A DNA stretch of 64,000 nucleotides from Hyparrhenia diplandra (Eukaryota > Streptophyta > Magnoliopsida > Poales > Poaceae), in the NCBI GenBank assembly GCA_015847255.1, contig JADLZK010007671.1, positions 1,488,001 to 1,552,000 on the forward strand. The letters are read 5' to 3'. Of this stretch, positions 20,441 to 32,480 are shown piece by piece (positions within the stretch are counted from its first letter, which is position 1; every line of letters begins with the position of its first letter). The position numbers and the translations under genes were made by a program. The notes below the pieces were generated by a model. That model was not told the DNA's origin. It saw only the letters and a program-made list of their open reading frames with translations, and did not search any database.

Positions 20441-22436
20441 GATAATTGCTTTTAATTAGTTTTCATTTCCTAACAAAAATCAGGATCATCGTTTTAGAAA
20501 CAGAAACACAATTAGGAGAAACATGTAGTTTGGACAAGATACTACTACAAAATGTATTTTAGAAGCCAGGCTAATTTATTAACTGAGGAGGTCGAAATTA
20601 CACCATATCCATGTGAACTTCAATGGTGCTTGTCGGTCCACCTTAGGAGACAATAAAGAAATGTTTATGTATATAAGTTTTAAGAGGCGTCGCAGAGGCA
20701 GATGATTGACAGAGGCCTAGTCTCTCTATTCTCTCCCCTCGTCTATCTTTCTCTGTTCTTTAAGCCGGGCTTGGCAGACCAAGATGACAGACGCCCAGCC
20801 CTCAAGTGTGCATAAGCATGCTTCTGTAAATCCAGATTAACAGTGATGGTAATTCGGAGCACATTTGGATGGTGCAGATAGCGTGGGAGCACATATGTGC
20901 TACATTGTATATTCGCTCCCTATAGACACATATACAGAAAACGACTCAGAATAGAAATACAGCAATATCGTTCTGAATGGCTGAACCCTATGCTTCTTTT
21001 CATATGATGTATTTTGAGATGTCTGGGTGCTTCTGATCTTGGATAATCCTTTGGTTGCGGTGTTCTGGTGATGTTGGTTTGCTGCCGGGTGTTTAGTTGC
21101 GTGATCAGTTAAAAGTGTTGGTTGCTGGAGGTCCATGATGAATTTTGTAGGTTGCTTGGTTGTTGGCTGCTTTGCAGTAGATATCTGGGCGAGTCTGCCA
21201 CTTTCTTTTGCTTTCTCTGCAAAACTCTGTGTATTTCCGTTACTTGTTAATACAGCAGGTCCCCTTCTTGCCTGGGAAATCAGGCTATTTATTGTTTTCA
21301 ATTATTCCCTAAGCCTCGATTATAAAAAGTAGAAAATGCACTGCATCTGGAAACTTGGGTTAACATGGGTTTTGAAATTCAATGCACTGCCTCTCTAGCC
21401 CGTGTTTAGCCGTTTCTGAAAAATGGTACTCTAGCGGTGGGAGGATGTAACAACAAATGCAAAATACTTTCTACTTTGAAGAGTCAGTCGAATAAATAAG
21501 TAGACTTACAATTCTGTAAATGCTCTACTTTGAATGGATGATAAAAAAACGTATTTTTCCAAAGGGTGTTCCTGTATATGTGTCACTTCCACAGTTCCCT
21601 CATTGTAAATAAAGATAGTCATCATTATATATAGCTGAATCCTGGGCACGTATTGGCACCAAGTGTAATTAGACACTAGCATGCATACACGCGAATAATG
21701 AAACTTTTATTTTTACATTGAAATGGGATGCATTGGGGAATGTCGTAACTGTAGGTCGAAGAACATGAGTAGGCCGAGTGCAGCAGTGTGAGGTAACTAG
21801 AGAAACCATGGTTCCATGTCCCCAGCGTACTCACACTCGATTTTGTTAGCTTTGTCCACACTCAAGGTTTGAGGCAGCTGGAAGAGGAAGCATCAAGTAG
21901 CTTGACTATTCGACGAAATAAGCGCGCCACAACAGCCCCTTCTTATAGCCAATACACTCCAGGTGTCCGTTTCTACATGCGCGCAACTGGCTTTCCATGG
22001 TCATGGACAAGGGAGGTTGTCCTTGTCATGCATAAGGTCAACCTAAAATCACCATATTTTTTCTGACTCGAGGAAATCCCCAATGCAATTCAACCAGAAC
22101 AGGGAAACGTAGAACAATCATATGTTGTGTGACATTCTGCAAACATGCAAGATACCTTAAAAACCGTGTACAAAAAAGAGGAAGAGAACAACTGCAAGGT
22201 TACTCGCGCCATCCCCGACCAAGTCATACCTTCCTCTGTAATATTGTGTGGAGCTATATGTGTTTTTTTTTAGATATACGAATTTTATTCCAGCCTCAGA
22301 GTCTAGAATTTCCTTTGCACATGAAGATTTAGTCATTCATATAGTCAATCTGGTATGTGTTCATATCCATAATATATAGGCATCACTTCCACCGTTCCCA
22401 CTAATACATAAAGATAATGATTATTATATATTATTG
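20441..22436. other. Region without a second copy in this window, no supported gene
   Basis: I found no paralogue in the window. 21050-21330 has the texture of a LINE 3' end on the plus strand (G/T-rich, then TTAATACAGCAGG near 21248), but no reverse transcriptase is visible. Frames at 20900-21301 (minus) and 21869-22066 (plus) lack domains. Confidence 0.3.
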
Positions 22437-23770
22437 TATCTAGTGAGCATGCACGAATGCAGATCCTGGAACAGGTGAAGAAATCAGGAACTATCTGGTC
22501 TGCGTTTGTCCATTCGAGCTGTCACGGAAGGCAAACAAAAGAAGTTACTAGGTCTTTCTTCAATGTTCAATTGGTTATAGTGTTGTGATAAATGGGAGCC
22601 AAGGGGTCAACTCACAGGATACAATAAACCCTTGTGCGAACAACAATAACCAAGGGGTCAACTCACAGAATACAATAAACCCTTGTGCCAACAACAATAT
22701 TATGTGAATATTCACATAGGCCGGCCTCAAGCTAATTACACGGCCAATAAGGAAAACCAATGTTTACATTTATGACGACTTAAATGGAAAAGTTATTCGC
22801 GACGGCCCCTCACTCGATCGACAAAAGACCCACATGCCCTCGACTGATGACCCACGTGCTCACACTCCCTCTTTGATGGCGGCTCTGGCGTCAGGCGAAG
22901 TCCTTCTTCTCCTTGTTTGTCCCCAAGGAGCTCCTCCCCCTCTCCTTCCCAACTCCAATTGATATAGAACGGCCCAGCCAAGCAGTGGGGAAGGAGACTG
23001 GACGACTTATGGCCCTGACGGCTTCGTCCATGCTAGGGAGGTGTGGTGGCTCCATGGTTGAAGAGAGAGACTCACCATGGCTGGAACTAGCCGCGTCACG
23101 GGGAGGGAAATAAGGGTGGCTGCCGCAGGTGCTAGAGCTCGACCCAGCGGGATGGTGGTTGGTGGCAGGGGCAACGAGGAGGATAAGGCTGGGGTGCTCG
23201 ACGGTGACGGATAGCCTTGGGAACTCGACAGCGATGGACAAAGCGGCGAAGGATGGGTGAGGCGGCTCAATGACAAACATGGCGCGGGGAGGAAGAAGGG
23301 TTGTGCACATTATGCCTCGGCTTAAACTACTTCCGGACTTAAAACCCAAAATGTTGAAGCCCCTTTGCCACCTTTTGTTCTTTGCTTTATGAATTCAAGT
23401 ATAATTAATTAAATCAGAAAATATACAGTTACAAGGGGAGATGTAATATTTTAGCCCTACTTCTGGGAAAAAATTGTTCAAAGAATATATGCTGCGCCAT
23501 AATGTGGTTGGCCTACCAATTAAATGGATGGTTAGGTCCCTCACTTAAAGAAAATATCAATTGATATTAATTGAGGCAGATAGCGCCTATATGCGTGGTC
23601 GATGTCTATCCTGCTTTCAAAATGGCTTATAAATAGAGTCTCGTGCCTTATAAGTTTTGTTAGTCAGTAAGGAACAAATGTGCTTCTAGGTGTAATATTT
23701 GCAGTGATGAGATTACATACATATTGTGCTCGAACTAGTGCCATGGGTGTGGGATGCATCTGGAGTTCTA
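22437..23770. repeat. Duplication unit X1
   Basis: This is one of four diverged copies (also 23771-25440, 48720-49052 plus 55581-56990, and 56991-58560). Shared marks in order: GGTCTTTCTTCAATGTTCAA, GCGACGGCCCCTCACTCGAT, a GC-rich stretch, CACCTTTTGTTCTTTGCTTT, and GGATGCATCTGGAGTTCTAG at the end. The GC-rich part holds a 152-residue minus-strand frame (22891-23349) rich in Ser, Pro and His. The equivalent frames in other copies are shifted and not conserved as protein, so I do not call a gene. Confidence 0.65.
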
Positions 23771-25440
23771 GGTGCAACGAAGACAAGACCAAAGGACTGC
23801 TGCATGGCATAGTGGCTATTATCAGTGCGGCCTGGTCCTAAGTCAAGTCATGTCGCAACGTCGTAAAGAGACCAATCTGTTTGCACAGACGAATGCAGAT
23901 CCTGTAGCAAGTCAAGAAGTCAGGAACTATGCGGTATGCGTTTGTCTATTTGAGCTGTCATGGAAGAGAAAAAAAAAGATGTTACGAGGTCTTTCATCAA
24001 TGTTCAATTGGTTACAGTGTCGTGACAAATGGGAGCCAAGGGTCAACTCAAAGAATACAATAAACCCTTTGTCCCAACAACTATATTACCTGAATATTCA
24101 CATAGGCCTCAAGCTAATTACAGAGCCCATAATATGGAAGACCAATGTTCACAGTTATGACAACTTAAATGGAAAAATTAGTCCGCGATGGCCCCTCACT
24201 CGATCAACCACACAATCCACATGCTCACACACTCCCTCTCTAACGGTAGTGCTAGCGTCGGTGAGGTCCTTCAACTCCTCGTTTGTCCCCCCGACGGGCT
24301 CATTGCCCCTCCTTCCCAACTCTATTGGATATATAGAAGGGCCAGGCCAGGCGGTGGGGAAAGAGACAGGGCAGCTTAGGGGCCCCTGGTGGCGGTGGCC
24401 AGAGTCGCTGCAGACCAAGGAGGGGTGGTGGCTCCTTGGTTGATGGGAGAGACTCGCCGTGGCGGAGCTTCGCCATCGTGGGAGGTGGAGGGAAAGAAGG
24501 GCAGCTGCCGTGGGCGCTAGGGCTTGACTCGGTGGGAAGGTAGTTGAAGGTGGGGCCGACAGGGAGGATAAGGGTGGGGTCCTCGATGGCGATGGACTTA
24601 CAGGGTGGTGGAGGACCATGGGGGCGACAAACGACTAATGGGCGGTGAAGGAGGGGCGAGGTGGCTTCGACGGAGAGCGTGGCGCTGGGTGGAAGAAGGG
24701 TTGCGCACAACACGCCATGGCTTAACTGCTTCCTGACAGAAAACCCAAAATGTTATAGCCCCTTTACCACCTTTTGTTCTTTCTTTTTTATGAATTCAAG
24801 TGTAATTAATCAAATCAGAAAATTTATAGTTACTAGGGTGGAAATAATATTTTAGCCCTACTTTTGGGGAAAAAAACTGGTTAATGAATATAAGTTGCGC
24901 CATAATGTGGTTGGCCTACCAAATATACGAATGAAGATAGCAATTACAATTACACTTGAGGCAGATAGTTCCTATGTGTATGGTCGATGTCTATCCTGCT
25001 TTCAAAATGACTTATAAATAGACTCTCGTGCGTCTTACGAAACAAATATGCTTCTGGAGTGCGTCATAAATAGACTCTCGTAACGTTGCAGTCATAAGAT
25101 TTCATACGTATTGTCCTTAAACCAGTGTCATGGGAGTGGGATGCATCTGGAGTTCTAGCTGCAACAAAGACAAGGCTGAAAGAGTGCTGCGTGGGGTAGT
25201 GGCTGTTATCTTAGTGCGAGCAGATCAGCAACCAGTCATGACATAGGTGAAAGTGTATCATAGGAATCTGTCTCCCAGGTGCATGCGGCCTTGTCCAAAG
25301 TGAAGTCCTGTGGCGTGTCCTGCTCCTAGATCAATCTGTTTGCACGGAAGAACGTGTGCCCTGTAAACATCAGAGACTCAGCGATGACCACCAGAAGCTG
25401 GAAGCCTAACGCCAGAGTCAAGAGCCCATCCTGGGTTAAC
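23771..25440. repeat. Duplication unit X2
   Basis: Second copy of the X unit. The GC-rich part has two overlapping minus-strand frames (24155-24619, 24300-24713), pointing to frameshifts relative to X1. The end (25135-25330, GGATGCATCTGGAGTTCTAG onward) is shared with X4 (58245-58440) and W (28680-28830). No intact gene. Confidence 0.6.
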
Positions 25441-25633
25441 TGAGTTCGTTATTGATTTCTAAACATGACAGGAAGAAGGCAACAAGTTTGTAACAGAAAA
25501 CTGAATTTATTCAAGTTGGCCTCGGCTCTTAGCCACTGTTCTCTGCCTCGGCACTGTTGTCTGTTCTTCCCCTTCCTCAAGTCTTCTTCTCTCTGTCATC
25601 CATTGGTATGTGACAATTGGTGTCGAAGGCTCG

Positions 25634-25959
25634 CTACATCAATATCATGCTACATCCCGCGACCATTTGACTCACCTCCATCAATCCCATCGCGTGATGG
25701 ATCCCAATATGTAACATGTCCTCGATGAGTTCGGCCACCGTTTTGACAAGCATGATGCCAAATGCGAACAAAACTTGCCAAACCAAGATAGCAACCATAT
25801 TGCCTGCGGCGCAATCGTGGATCAGCACCTCGTCGTTGCCGTAGAGGCAGTCTATGTTGATCTGGAGTCCTCTGCGCCGCACAAGCCAACACCAAGCAGG
25901 ACAACCATATCGTGGCGTTGGAGGTCATTGACATCTAGCACAATGCTTTGTTGCTTCAT
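25634..25959 (-). pseudogene. Family Y ORF, copy Y1
   Basis: The minus-strand start MKQQSIVLDVNDLQRHDMVV (ATG 25959) is followed after a frame change by VLIHDCAAGNMVAILVWQVL, FAFGIMLVKTVAELIEDMLH and GIHHAMGLMEVSQMVAGCSM, ending at a stop at 25634. It has two moderately hydrophobic stretches and no domain I recognise. Copies Y2 (26629-26892) and Y3 (58728-59009) are the same sequence with an in-frame TGA where this copy has TGG. One frameshift lies between the start and the long part here. It may be a terminal exon of an older gene. Confidence 0.4.
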
Positions 25960-26628
25960 CTCATCACTGCCTTAGATACAGCTCCCATGCTCCTTGTTTG
26001 AGCTAGCTCTAATCACATTCTTTCGTCAAATATCTGTCCAGGTCACCATGATCAACGCCACACATGTTAGTTATAGTAACAGATTTTATGTTGTAATCTC
26101 TCTGCATTGATTATTTATTACTTATTGGATCACACAAATTTATAAAAATTATTTATTTATAGGCAATGCATGCTTCATGAACATCATATTACGACCAAAC
26201 CTCTCACCAAGACATGTTTATTACTATGCAGTAATTAGACCTTTTGTGTCAAGTCTCTTTTGTGTCAACTCTCTCTTCGCTAATTGCACTCAATTTTTCT
26301 TTCCTTTTCCTTCCTAACAGGATCTCCAGTATGTAAAACCCATGGTACAGTTTAATTGGTCAAGTTGCTCGAGCGTTTCCAGAATTATTTTTTCTTTTTT
26401 TTTTTTCCTTCCTAATAGGAGATTCTGACAGCGCATCTGTCCAGATTAATGGGTCAAGTTGCTCGAGCGTTTCCAGAATTAGTACCTACATTAATGGGTC
26501 AAGTTGATTTGTAAACATGACAGGAAGAAGGCAACAAGTTTGTAATAGAAAACTGAATTTATTCAAGTTGTCCTCGGCTCCTCGCCACTGCTGTCTGTTC
26601 ATCCATTGTTATCTGACAATTGGTGTCG
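25960..26628. repeat. Y-unit non-coding DNA
   Basis: 26000-26330 is repeated at 26950-27290 and 59060-59400 (shared AACATCATATTACGACCAAA and CTCACCAAGACATGTTTATT). 26430-26628 repeats 25440-25620 (shared GGAAGAAGGCAACAAGTTTG). No gene is seen. Confidence 0.55.
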
Positions 26629-26892
26629 CTAGATCCAGATCAAGCTACATCCCGCGACCAGTTGACTCACCTCCATCAATCCCTTCACGTGATGGATCCC
26701 GATATGTAACATGTCCTCGATGAGTTTGGCCACCATTTTGACGACCATGATGCCAAATACGAACACAACTTGTCAAACAAAGATAGCAACCATGTTTCCT
26801 GCGGCGCAATCGTGGATCAGCACCTCGTAGAGGCAGGACAACCGTGTCGCGGCGTTGGAGGTGCCATCTAGCACAACGCTTTGTTGCTTCAT
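26629..26892 (-). pseudogene. Family Y ORF, copy Y2
   Basis: ATG 26892 gives MKQQSVVLDGTSNAATRLSC then LYEVLIHDCAAGNMVAIFV and a TGA at 26773-26775. The frame then continues to TAG at 26629 through LIEDMLHIGIHHVKGLMEV. The stop falls at the same codon as in Y3, and Y1 has Trp there. Function unknown. Confidence 0.4.
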
Positions 26893-27359
26893 CTCATCAC
26901 TGCCTTACATAAATACAGCTACCATGCTCCTTGTTTGGAGCCAGCTCTGATCACCTTCTTTCGTCAACTCTCTGCAGGTCACCATGATCAACGCCACACA
27001 TGTTAGTTATAGTAATAGATTTCATGTTGTAATCTCTCTAGGCATAGATTAATCATTACTTGGATGACACAAATTTATAACAATTATTTATAGGCGATGT
27101 AAGCTTCGTGAACATCATATTACGACCAAACCTCTCACCAAGACATGTTTATTACTATGCAGTAATTGCGCAATTAGAATCTCCTAATTTTTCCTCGCCA
27201 TCTTCCAACTTCTTTTATGTCAACTCTATCTTCGCTAATTGCACTGAATTTTTTTTTTTTTTCCTAATAGGATCTCCAGTATGTAAAACCCATGGGACAA
27301 AGGAGATTCTGACAGTGCATCTGTCAGATTAACTGGTCAAGTTGCTCGAGCGTTTCTAG

Positions 27360-28470
27360 AATTAGTACCTACATATAAGGTGAGCCGGCAAACATCAATA
27401 TTGGCTGGTGAAGATATAAATTGAGTCAGAGAAGTCGTATAATATATAGCCTATGTCCATCCTGCTTCCATTACATATAAATACAGAGCCTATGTCGCAT
27501 GCATATATATGTTGCATCAGTTTGCTTGTAACATACAAGTGATGTAGTTTCAAAAAAAACATACAAGCGATGTGCTGTAGTGACATAATATTTCCCAGAA
27601 AATTGCATGCCCTTAGTCGTAAATAATTGTATTGCATAAGGAATCGGATGCATCTGAAACACATTTTCTAACTGAAAATTGCATGCACCAAGCAGATGGC
27701 AGTCACCCAACACAGAAACTCAGTGAGTTGACTGTGCAGGAATGAAGAGTCGTTCACGCTATGTGTAGCTGCTCCGCACCACTCAGGAGCTGCCGATGCG
27801 CTGATGACCCAACTGTGCAGCGAGCAAAACTGCTCGAGGACATTATGCATTCGAAGTGGATAAAATTTTCTCATGTAGAGCGTGTCCTGCACATGTTGGA
27901 CTTAATTGGTTGTTAAACCGTTCAGATAGCTGTTGGTGCTGTTATTTAGCTCGTTAGTCGTCGCTTCACAGGAGAGAGGCACACGGTAGCGATGAGTCGT
28001 GGAGAATGAAATGCGAAGCTCAGGTAACAATACTTGTGCTTCAACTGTGTCTGTGTGCACTTTCAATTAGTTATTCCAACTTTGAAAATATTATATTGTG
28101 TTGTAATTGTAAGCCATGTTCAAAGTTTGATAAAAATTCGGGATTGCGAGATACTGAAAAAGTAATTCAATTGGTGACCAGTAGCAGTTGGTGTGCTCCA
28201 TTTAGTTTGTAATAAAAGTTAAGACTGAGACTTAGGTTCCTAATGACTTCACCTTTATCAATTATATTAAATTGATATCATATTCCGGTGTAATGAATGC
28301 CCTTGCCACCTTTTTGTTCTTTCTTTTGTGAGATCCAAATATAATTAAATCCAAAACATTATAATTACTAAGGTGAGGTATAATATCTGAGCCTCATGTT
28401 TGGGAAAAAATTTGTTCCAAAAATTTGAGACGCTATAATGCCTTTGTCCTATCTGACAGATAGTTAGGTG
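27360..28470. repeat. Duplication unit Z1
   Basis: This matches 59445-59956 plus 63537-64000 (shared GAGCCGGCAAA near 27382, TCGCTTCACAGGAGAGAGGC at 27961 and AGGTTCCTAATGACTTCA at 28233). It provides the empty site for CACTA-3: CTGTTATTTAGCTCG at 27937. ATGAAATGCGAAGCTCAG followed by GTAACA near 28006-28029 could be a tiny exon with a donor, but nothing else supports a gene. Confidence 0.6.
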
Positions 28471-29037
28471 TCCCCAATTAATAAAAAATGAATTACTGTT
28501 ACATGGGGCAGAGTGCCTAGATGACCTATATATATGTCACAGTGACATACAAGTCGACTCTTGTGTATCTCCTTCGTCGATTAGTAGGACACAAAAAATA
28601 TCCTTCGAGACATAAGATTGCGGTCAAGAAATTACGTACATTTGTTGTCCTCAAACAAATGCATTGGCGGACACATGGGAGTGGGATGCATCTGGAGTTC
28701 TAGCTGCAACAACGACATGGGCAAAGGAGTGCTGCATGGCATAGTGGCTACTATCTGTCGCACCGAAATGGCAATCCTGATTTAGGTGGACGTGTATCAC
28801 ATGATTTTGTCTCCCAGGTGCGTGCGGCCTGGTGTTTAGTCAAGTCGTCGCGCAGCATGTCCTGGATGATGAAGACACCAGTCTATTCCATGGAGGCACT
28901 TGTCACTATTGACATCGGATCAGCTAGAACATGAACTACTGAAGCAAGTCCTGTAACATGGGCAAAGTAGTGTGACACGTAAGCCTATACCAGAACTAGG
29001 CAGCTCAACGCCAGAGTTATTGCTGCGCCATCCTGGG
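28471..29037. other. Partial X/W-like unit, no gene
   Basis: 28680-28830 matches the X-unit end (GGATGCATCTGGAGTTCTAG). The rest shows only loose similarity to 25330-25450. No gene is seen. Confidence 0.4.
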
Positions 29038-29246
29038 TTAACCTAGTTCTTTATAGATGTGTAAACATGAGGTGAGGCTAACAAGATTGTAACAAAAAAA
29101 GAAACTTTTATTCAGGTTGTCCACACAACAGTTGTCTATTCTTCCCCTCCAAGTTTTCTTTCTCTCTTGAATAGCACTACATCCCACAACCATTTCACTG
29201 ACCTTCAGCATTCCCGCGGCATGATGCATCCCAATCTCGAGCACGT
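29038..29246 (-). pseudogene. Family Y ORF, copy Y4 cut by Athila LTR
   Basis: A minus-strand frame reading VLEIGMHHAAGMLKVSEMVV is the counterpart of LHIGIHHAMGLMEVSQMVAG in Y1. Its upstream part is replaced by the retrotransposon LTR beginning at 29247, so the open frame that runs across the junction is chimeric. Confidence 0.45.
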
Positions 29247-31028
29247 TGTTGACACCTACTAAAGCATAAAAATACAAGTTTAAAAACATGAATTAAGGGC
29301 TAAAGTCAAAGACCAAACATAAGTCTAGGGTCTAACTAACATAATTCCACGAGTTTTGGTATTCTCGTGACTTTGCAGGGACCTAATAGATAAATGCAGA
29401 GAGAATAATGGAGAAAGTTCCGTAATATACAAGACTTATCAAGACCAAACTTGTCCGTGAATCAACTCAACCCGAAAAAGTGGACTAAAAACATTCTAGA
29501 AGACACCGAGAGGACGGGAGAAGAAACGGGAAGCCAAGGTGGCATGCCACCCTCGGGCCCCCAAACCATCCACCCCTGGCGCCGCCGGTGGGCCCCCATG
29601 TCGGCCTCCCTTTTTATGTCGGTTCACCACCGACATTGAGGTTGTATATACGCCGTTGCCAAGGTCGGTTTGATCCAAGGGTTGACGTTCATCACCAAGT
29701 ACTATATAAGAAGACCCCCTGCCCCCAGGGTTAAACCCTAACTCATAACAATTTCATTATCAACTCATACCCATCAAGTCCAGCCAAGTCTAGACATAAG
29801 CTCTAGTTCATACTAGTAGTCATTAGCTATCTAACTAGTTCTAGTTGAAGATCAAGTTCATCTTGAGTTCCCGATTAGTCAAGAAGTAGCAAGGATCGTT
29901 CTTGAGACTTCTCTCTTGTATTCAACTGTAAGTACTCTTATATCTAGAATACAATTGTTATGGCTTTGATCTTTATATTTATCATATTCTTATTGATATG
30001 TGTTTATGCTTGCTATGATTATATATTTAGTTTAGTGAGATTGCTTTATATTTTATGCATGGAATTGTATAGCATCCATATAGATGATCACTATGTGGGT
30101 GATAAGCAATGTGTAAACGTGGTGTTTATACAACGTTTATCCGCAATTGCACCCTACATTCGGTCGTGTGGTAGATCGCGGGAGTGACAAAATTCTGTTG
30201 AGTCCTTTGTAGTCCACCCTCCGAATGTAGGACACGCCGAGCCAATTACGTGATGGATAAGTTTTGTCCTTATTTGTCATTGGTAATGCTTGCCATGTGT
30301 AGAAGTAATCCAACCTTGCCATGATAGCTAGATGTATTGCACTAATTGTAATATTCATTGACATGTATGATTAGGAGTATCTTAGGAATATTCATTCTAG
30401 TCTAATTTATAACATGCTAATTGCTTGTATGATTCTAGTAGCTTAATGATCTTAGACTTGGGTATTTATCATTTATATAATTATCTTTATCCTGTGACTT
30501 ATCCTCGTTGAATAATGTTAGATGCTTATGGCAACTCGCATTATATTCTTTGGAAGTGGATGATCTCATAATTAAATCACAATATAAATCATTAGATATC
30601 CTTTTCTCTCTACCTTTCCATAGGCTCCCTTCCCTGTGGTAAAATATAAATACGATACCTGGATTACTCCCGGTGAAGTGCTACAATTGGTATTTCTATC
30701 TGTGCGCTTGCAGATATCATGTTCATTCTTTTATCAAGGCCAATCAAGAATACCATACCCCGCATTTCTTAGCGTTATTACTAGGGTGACAGACTAGTGT
30801 ATAGGTAATGCCTAGAAATGAGTGGTATACCTTGAGTACATATCCCGGTGAGATTAACTCCACTATGGATAATGTTGCTAAGCTACATCCCACTACTAAC
30901 ACCGCCTAACTTCACTTTGTTGGATCATGAGGTTAATCCCATATCCAAGCTAACATGATTAGATAGATATCCCATATATATTTCTTTCGCCGTCCTAATT
31001 GGGATCGTGTAAGAAATATCAACAAGCA
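29247..31028 (+). repeat. Athila-like LTR 1
   Basis: It begins TGTTGACACCTACTAAAG and ends CAACAAGCA (TG...CA), 1,782 bp, and is nearly identical to LTR2 apart from scattered 1-3-bp indels. A TATATAAG box lies at 29703-29710. The primer site that follows is scrambled (TTTCTCGACGACAGATTG instead of TTTCTGGCGCCGTTGCCG). Confidence 0.9.
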
Positions 31029-31559
31029 TTTCTCGACGACAGATTGTTGGGAAGGCGTAGTCTATTTAGAGAAAAAATAAATTTTATCTTGGCTTTGTTT
31101 TTCAAAACTTTCTCGGTTTAGGAGAGCTTAGTCAATCTTTATATTTTGAAAATGTGTTTTTCAAAACTTCAAAAGTTCTTCTAGTACTTCTTTCTAGCTA
31201 TCTCTAGTTTGGGAGGGTATTAGCCAAAAACTTAGACAGTGTTATTCCTATTAAGTTGGTATTGTTTCTGACTTACTAGTTAGAAAGGGTGCTAGCCAAA
31301 AATCCTATAAACACATCATATAAAGGAAACCAGATAGATCCCTTTACATCACCTAATGCATTGAGAACCCATTATCACATACTCAAACAGGTTCACCCCC
31401 TTTCTTTACTTTGTTTTTATCTTATGCAGGGAAAATATATGTATGAAAAATAATCTTCCGTGAGAATGTTGTTGAAGATCCCGAAAAATTAATCGGGGAG
31501 GCCAAAGCAAAACTCGGACAAACTCCAGCACCTACATCATCATCATCATCATCATCACC

Positions 31560-32480
31560 ATCATCATCATCATCTTCTTCCGATAATCCAAGACCTATGA
31601 ATCGGAAGTTAATCAAGTTACTAAAGACTTGACATCTCAATTTGAAGCTATGGCAACCAAGACACTTCGTGAATTTTCAGCTCCTACCACGGAAAACATT
31701 CTCACCGGTCCGAAGGTAGAGGTTGGAGACAAAGGCTTTGAGCTTAAGCCAGGGCTCATCTATATGGTGCAAGCAAGTCAATTTTGTGGAAAGGCACATG
31801 AAGATGCTAGTGCTCATCTCCAACACTTCCTGGAGATATGCAGTACATTCACTATGAAGGACGTACCGCTAGATCCGTATTGCTCGCCTCTTTCCATTCT
31901 CACTATTGGGAAGGGCCAAGCAATGGTTTTATGCTACCAAAGATAAGAATACATCATGGGATATATGTTCTATAGCCTTTCTTGCTAAGTTCTTTCCGTG
32001 GGTAAGACAAATGCCTTAAGGGGAAGATATCAAATTTTCAACAACAACATGATGAATCAGTCCCCGAAGCATGGGAGCGTTTTTCAAGATTATATTTCGT
32101 AATGTCCACACCATAGGATGGAGAAGTGGCTATTGATGCAAACTTTCTATCATGGGCTTATTCCCGCTGCTCGTGAAACTATGGATGCCGCATTTGGTGG
32201 TGCTTTCTTATCACTTACATTAATTCGCGTGCCTACGTAACTTGTGGAGAAGATGGCTTCCAACCAAGGTTGGAGTGAAGAACGTCAAACTCGCAAGAGA
32301 GGAATGCATCGCCTAAAAGAAGTTGATATGCTATCCGCTAAAATGGACCTTATAATGAAGAAGCCGGAGGATAGAGATCCTCAACCCGGAAAGCGATTAT
32401 GCAAATTCAAAACTCTCACATGACATGTGAAGAATGTGGAAACTTAGGCCACATTGGAAGGAATTGTCGAGAGACTCTGG
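31560..32480 (+). pseudogene. Athila-like gag, frameshifted copy
   Basis: Capsid-type gag is preceded by a (TCA)n tract (31535-31575) coding for Ser. The reading frame holds from about 31600 to 31946 and is then broken by small indels that copy 2 lacks. A CCHC zinc knuckle CEECGNLGHIGRNC lies at 32426-32467. Gag would package the element RNA in the cytoplasm. This copy cannot give a full protein. Confidence 0.85.

Noticed and set aside
20900..21301. 133-codon minus-strand frame rich in Thr, Gln and Lys
   Set aside because: It lies opposite a LINE-like 3' texture and has no domain or splice context.
22891..23349. 152-codon minus-strand frame in X1 as a gene
   Set aside because: The frame is not kept in X2-X4; composition is Ser/Pro/His-rich. 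Possible but unsupported.
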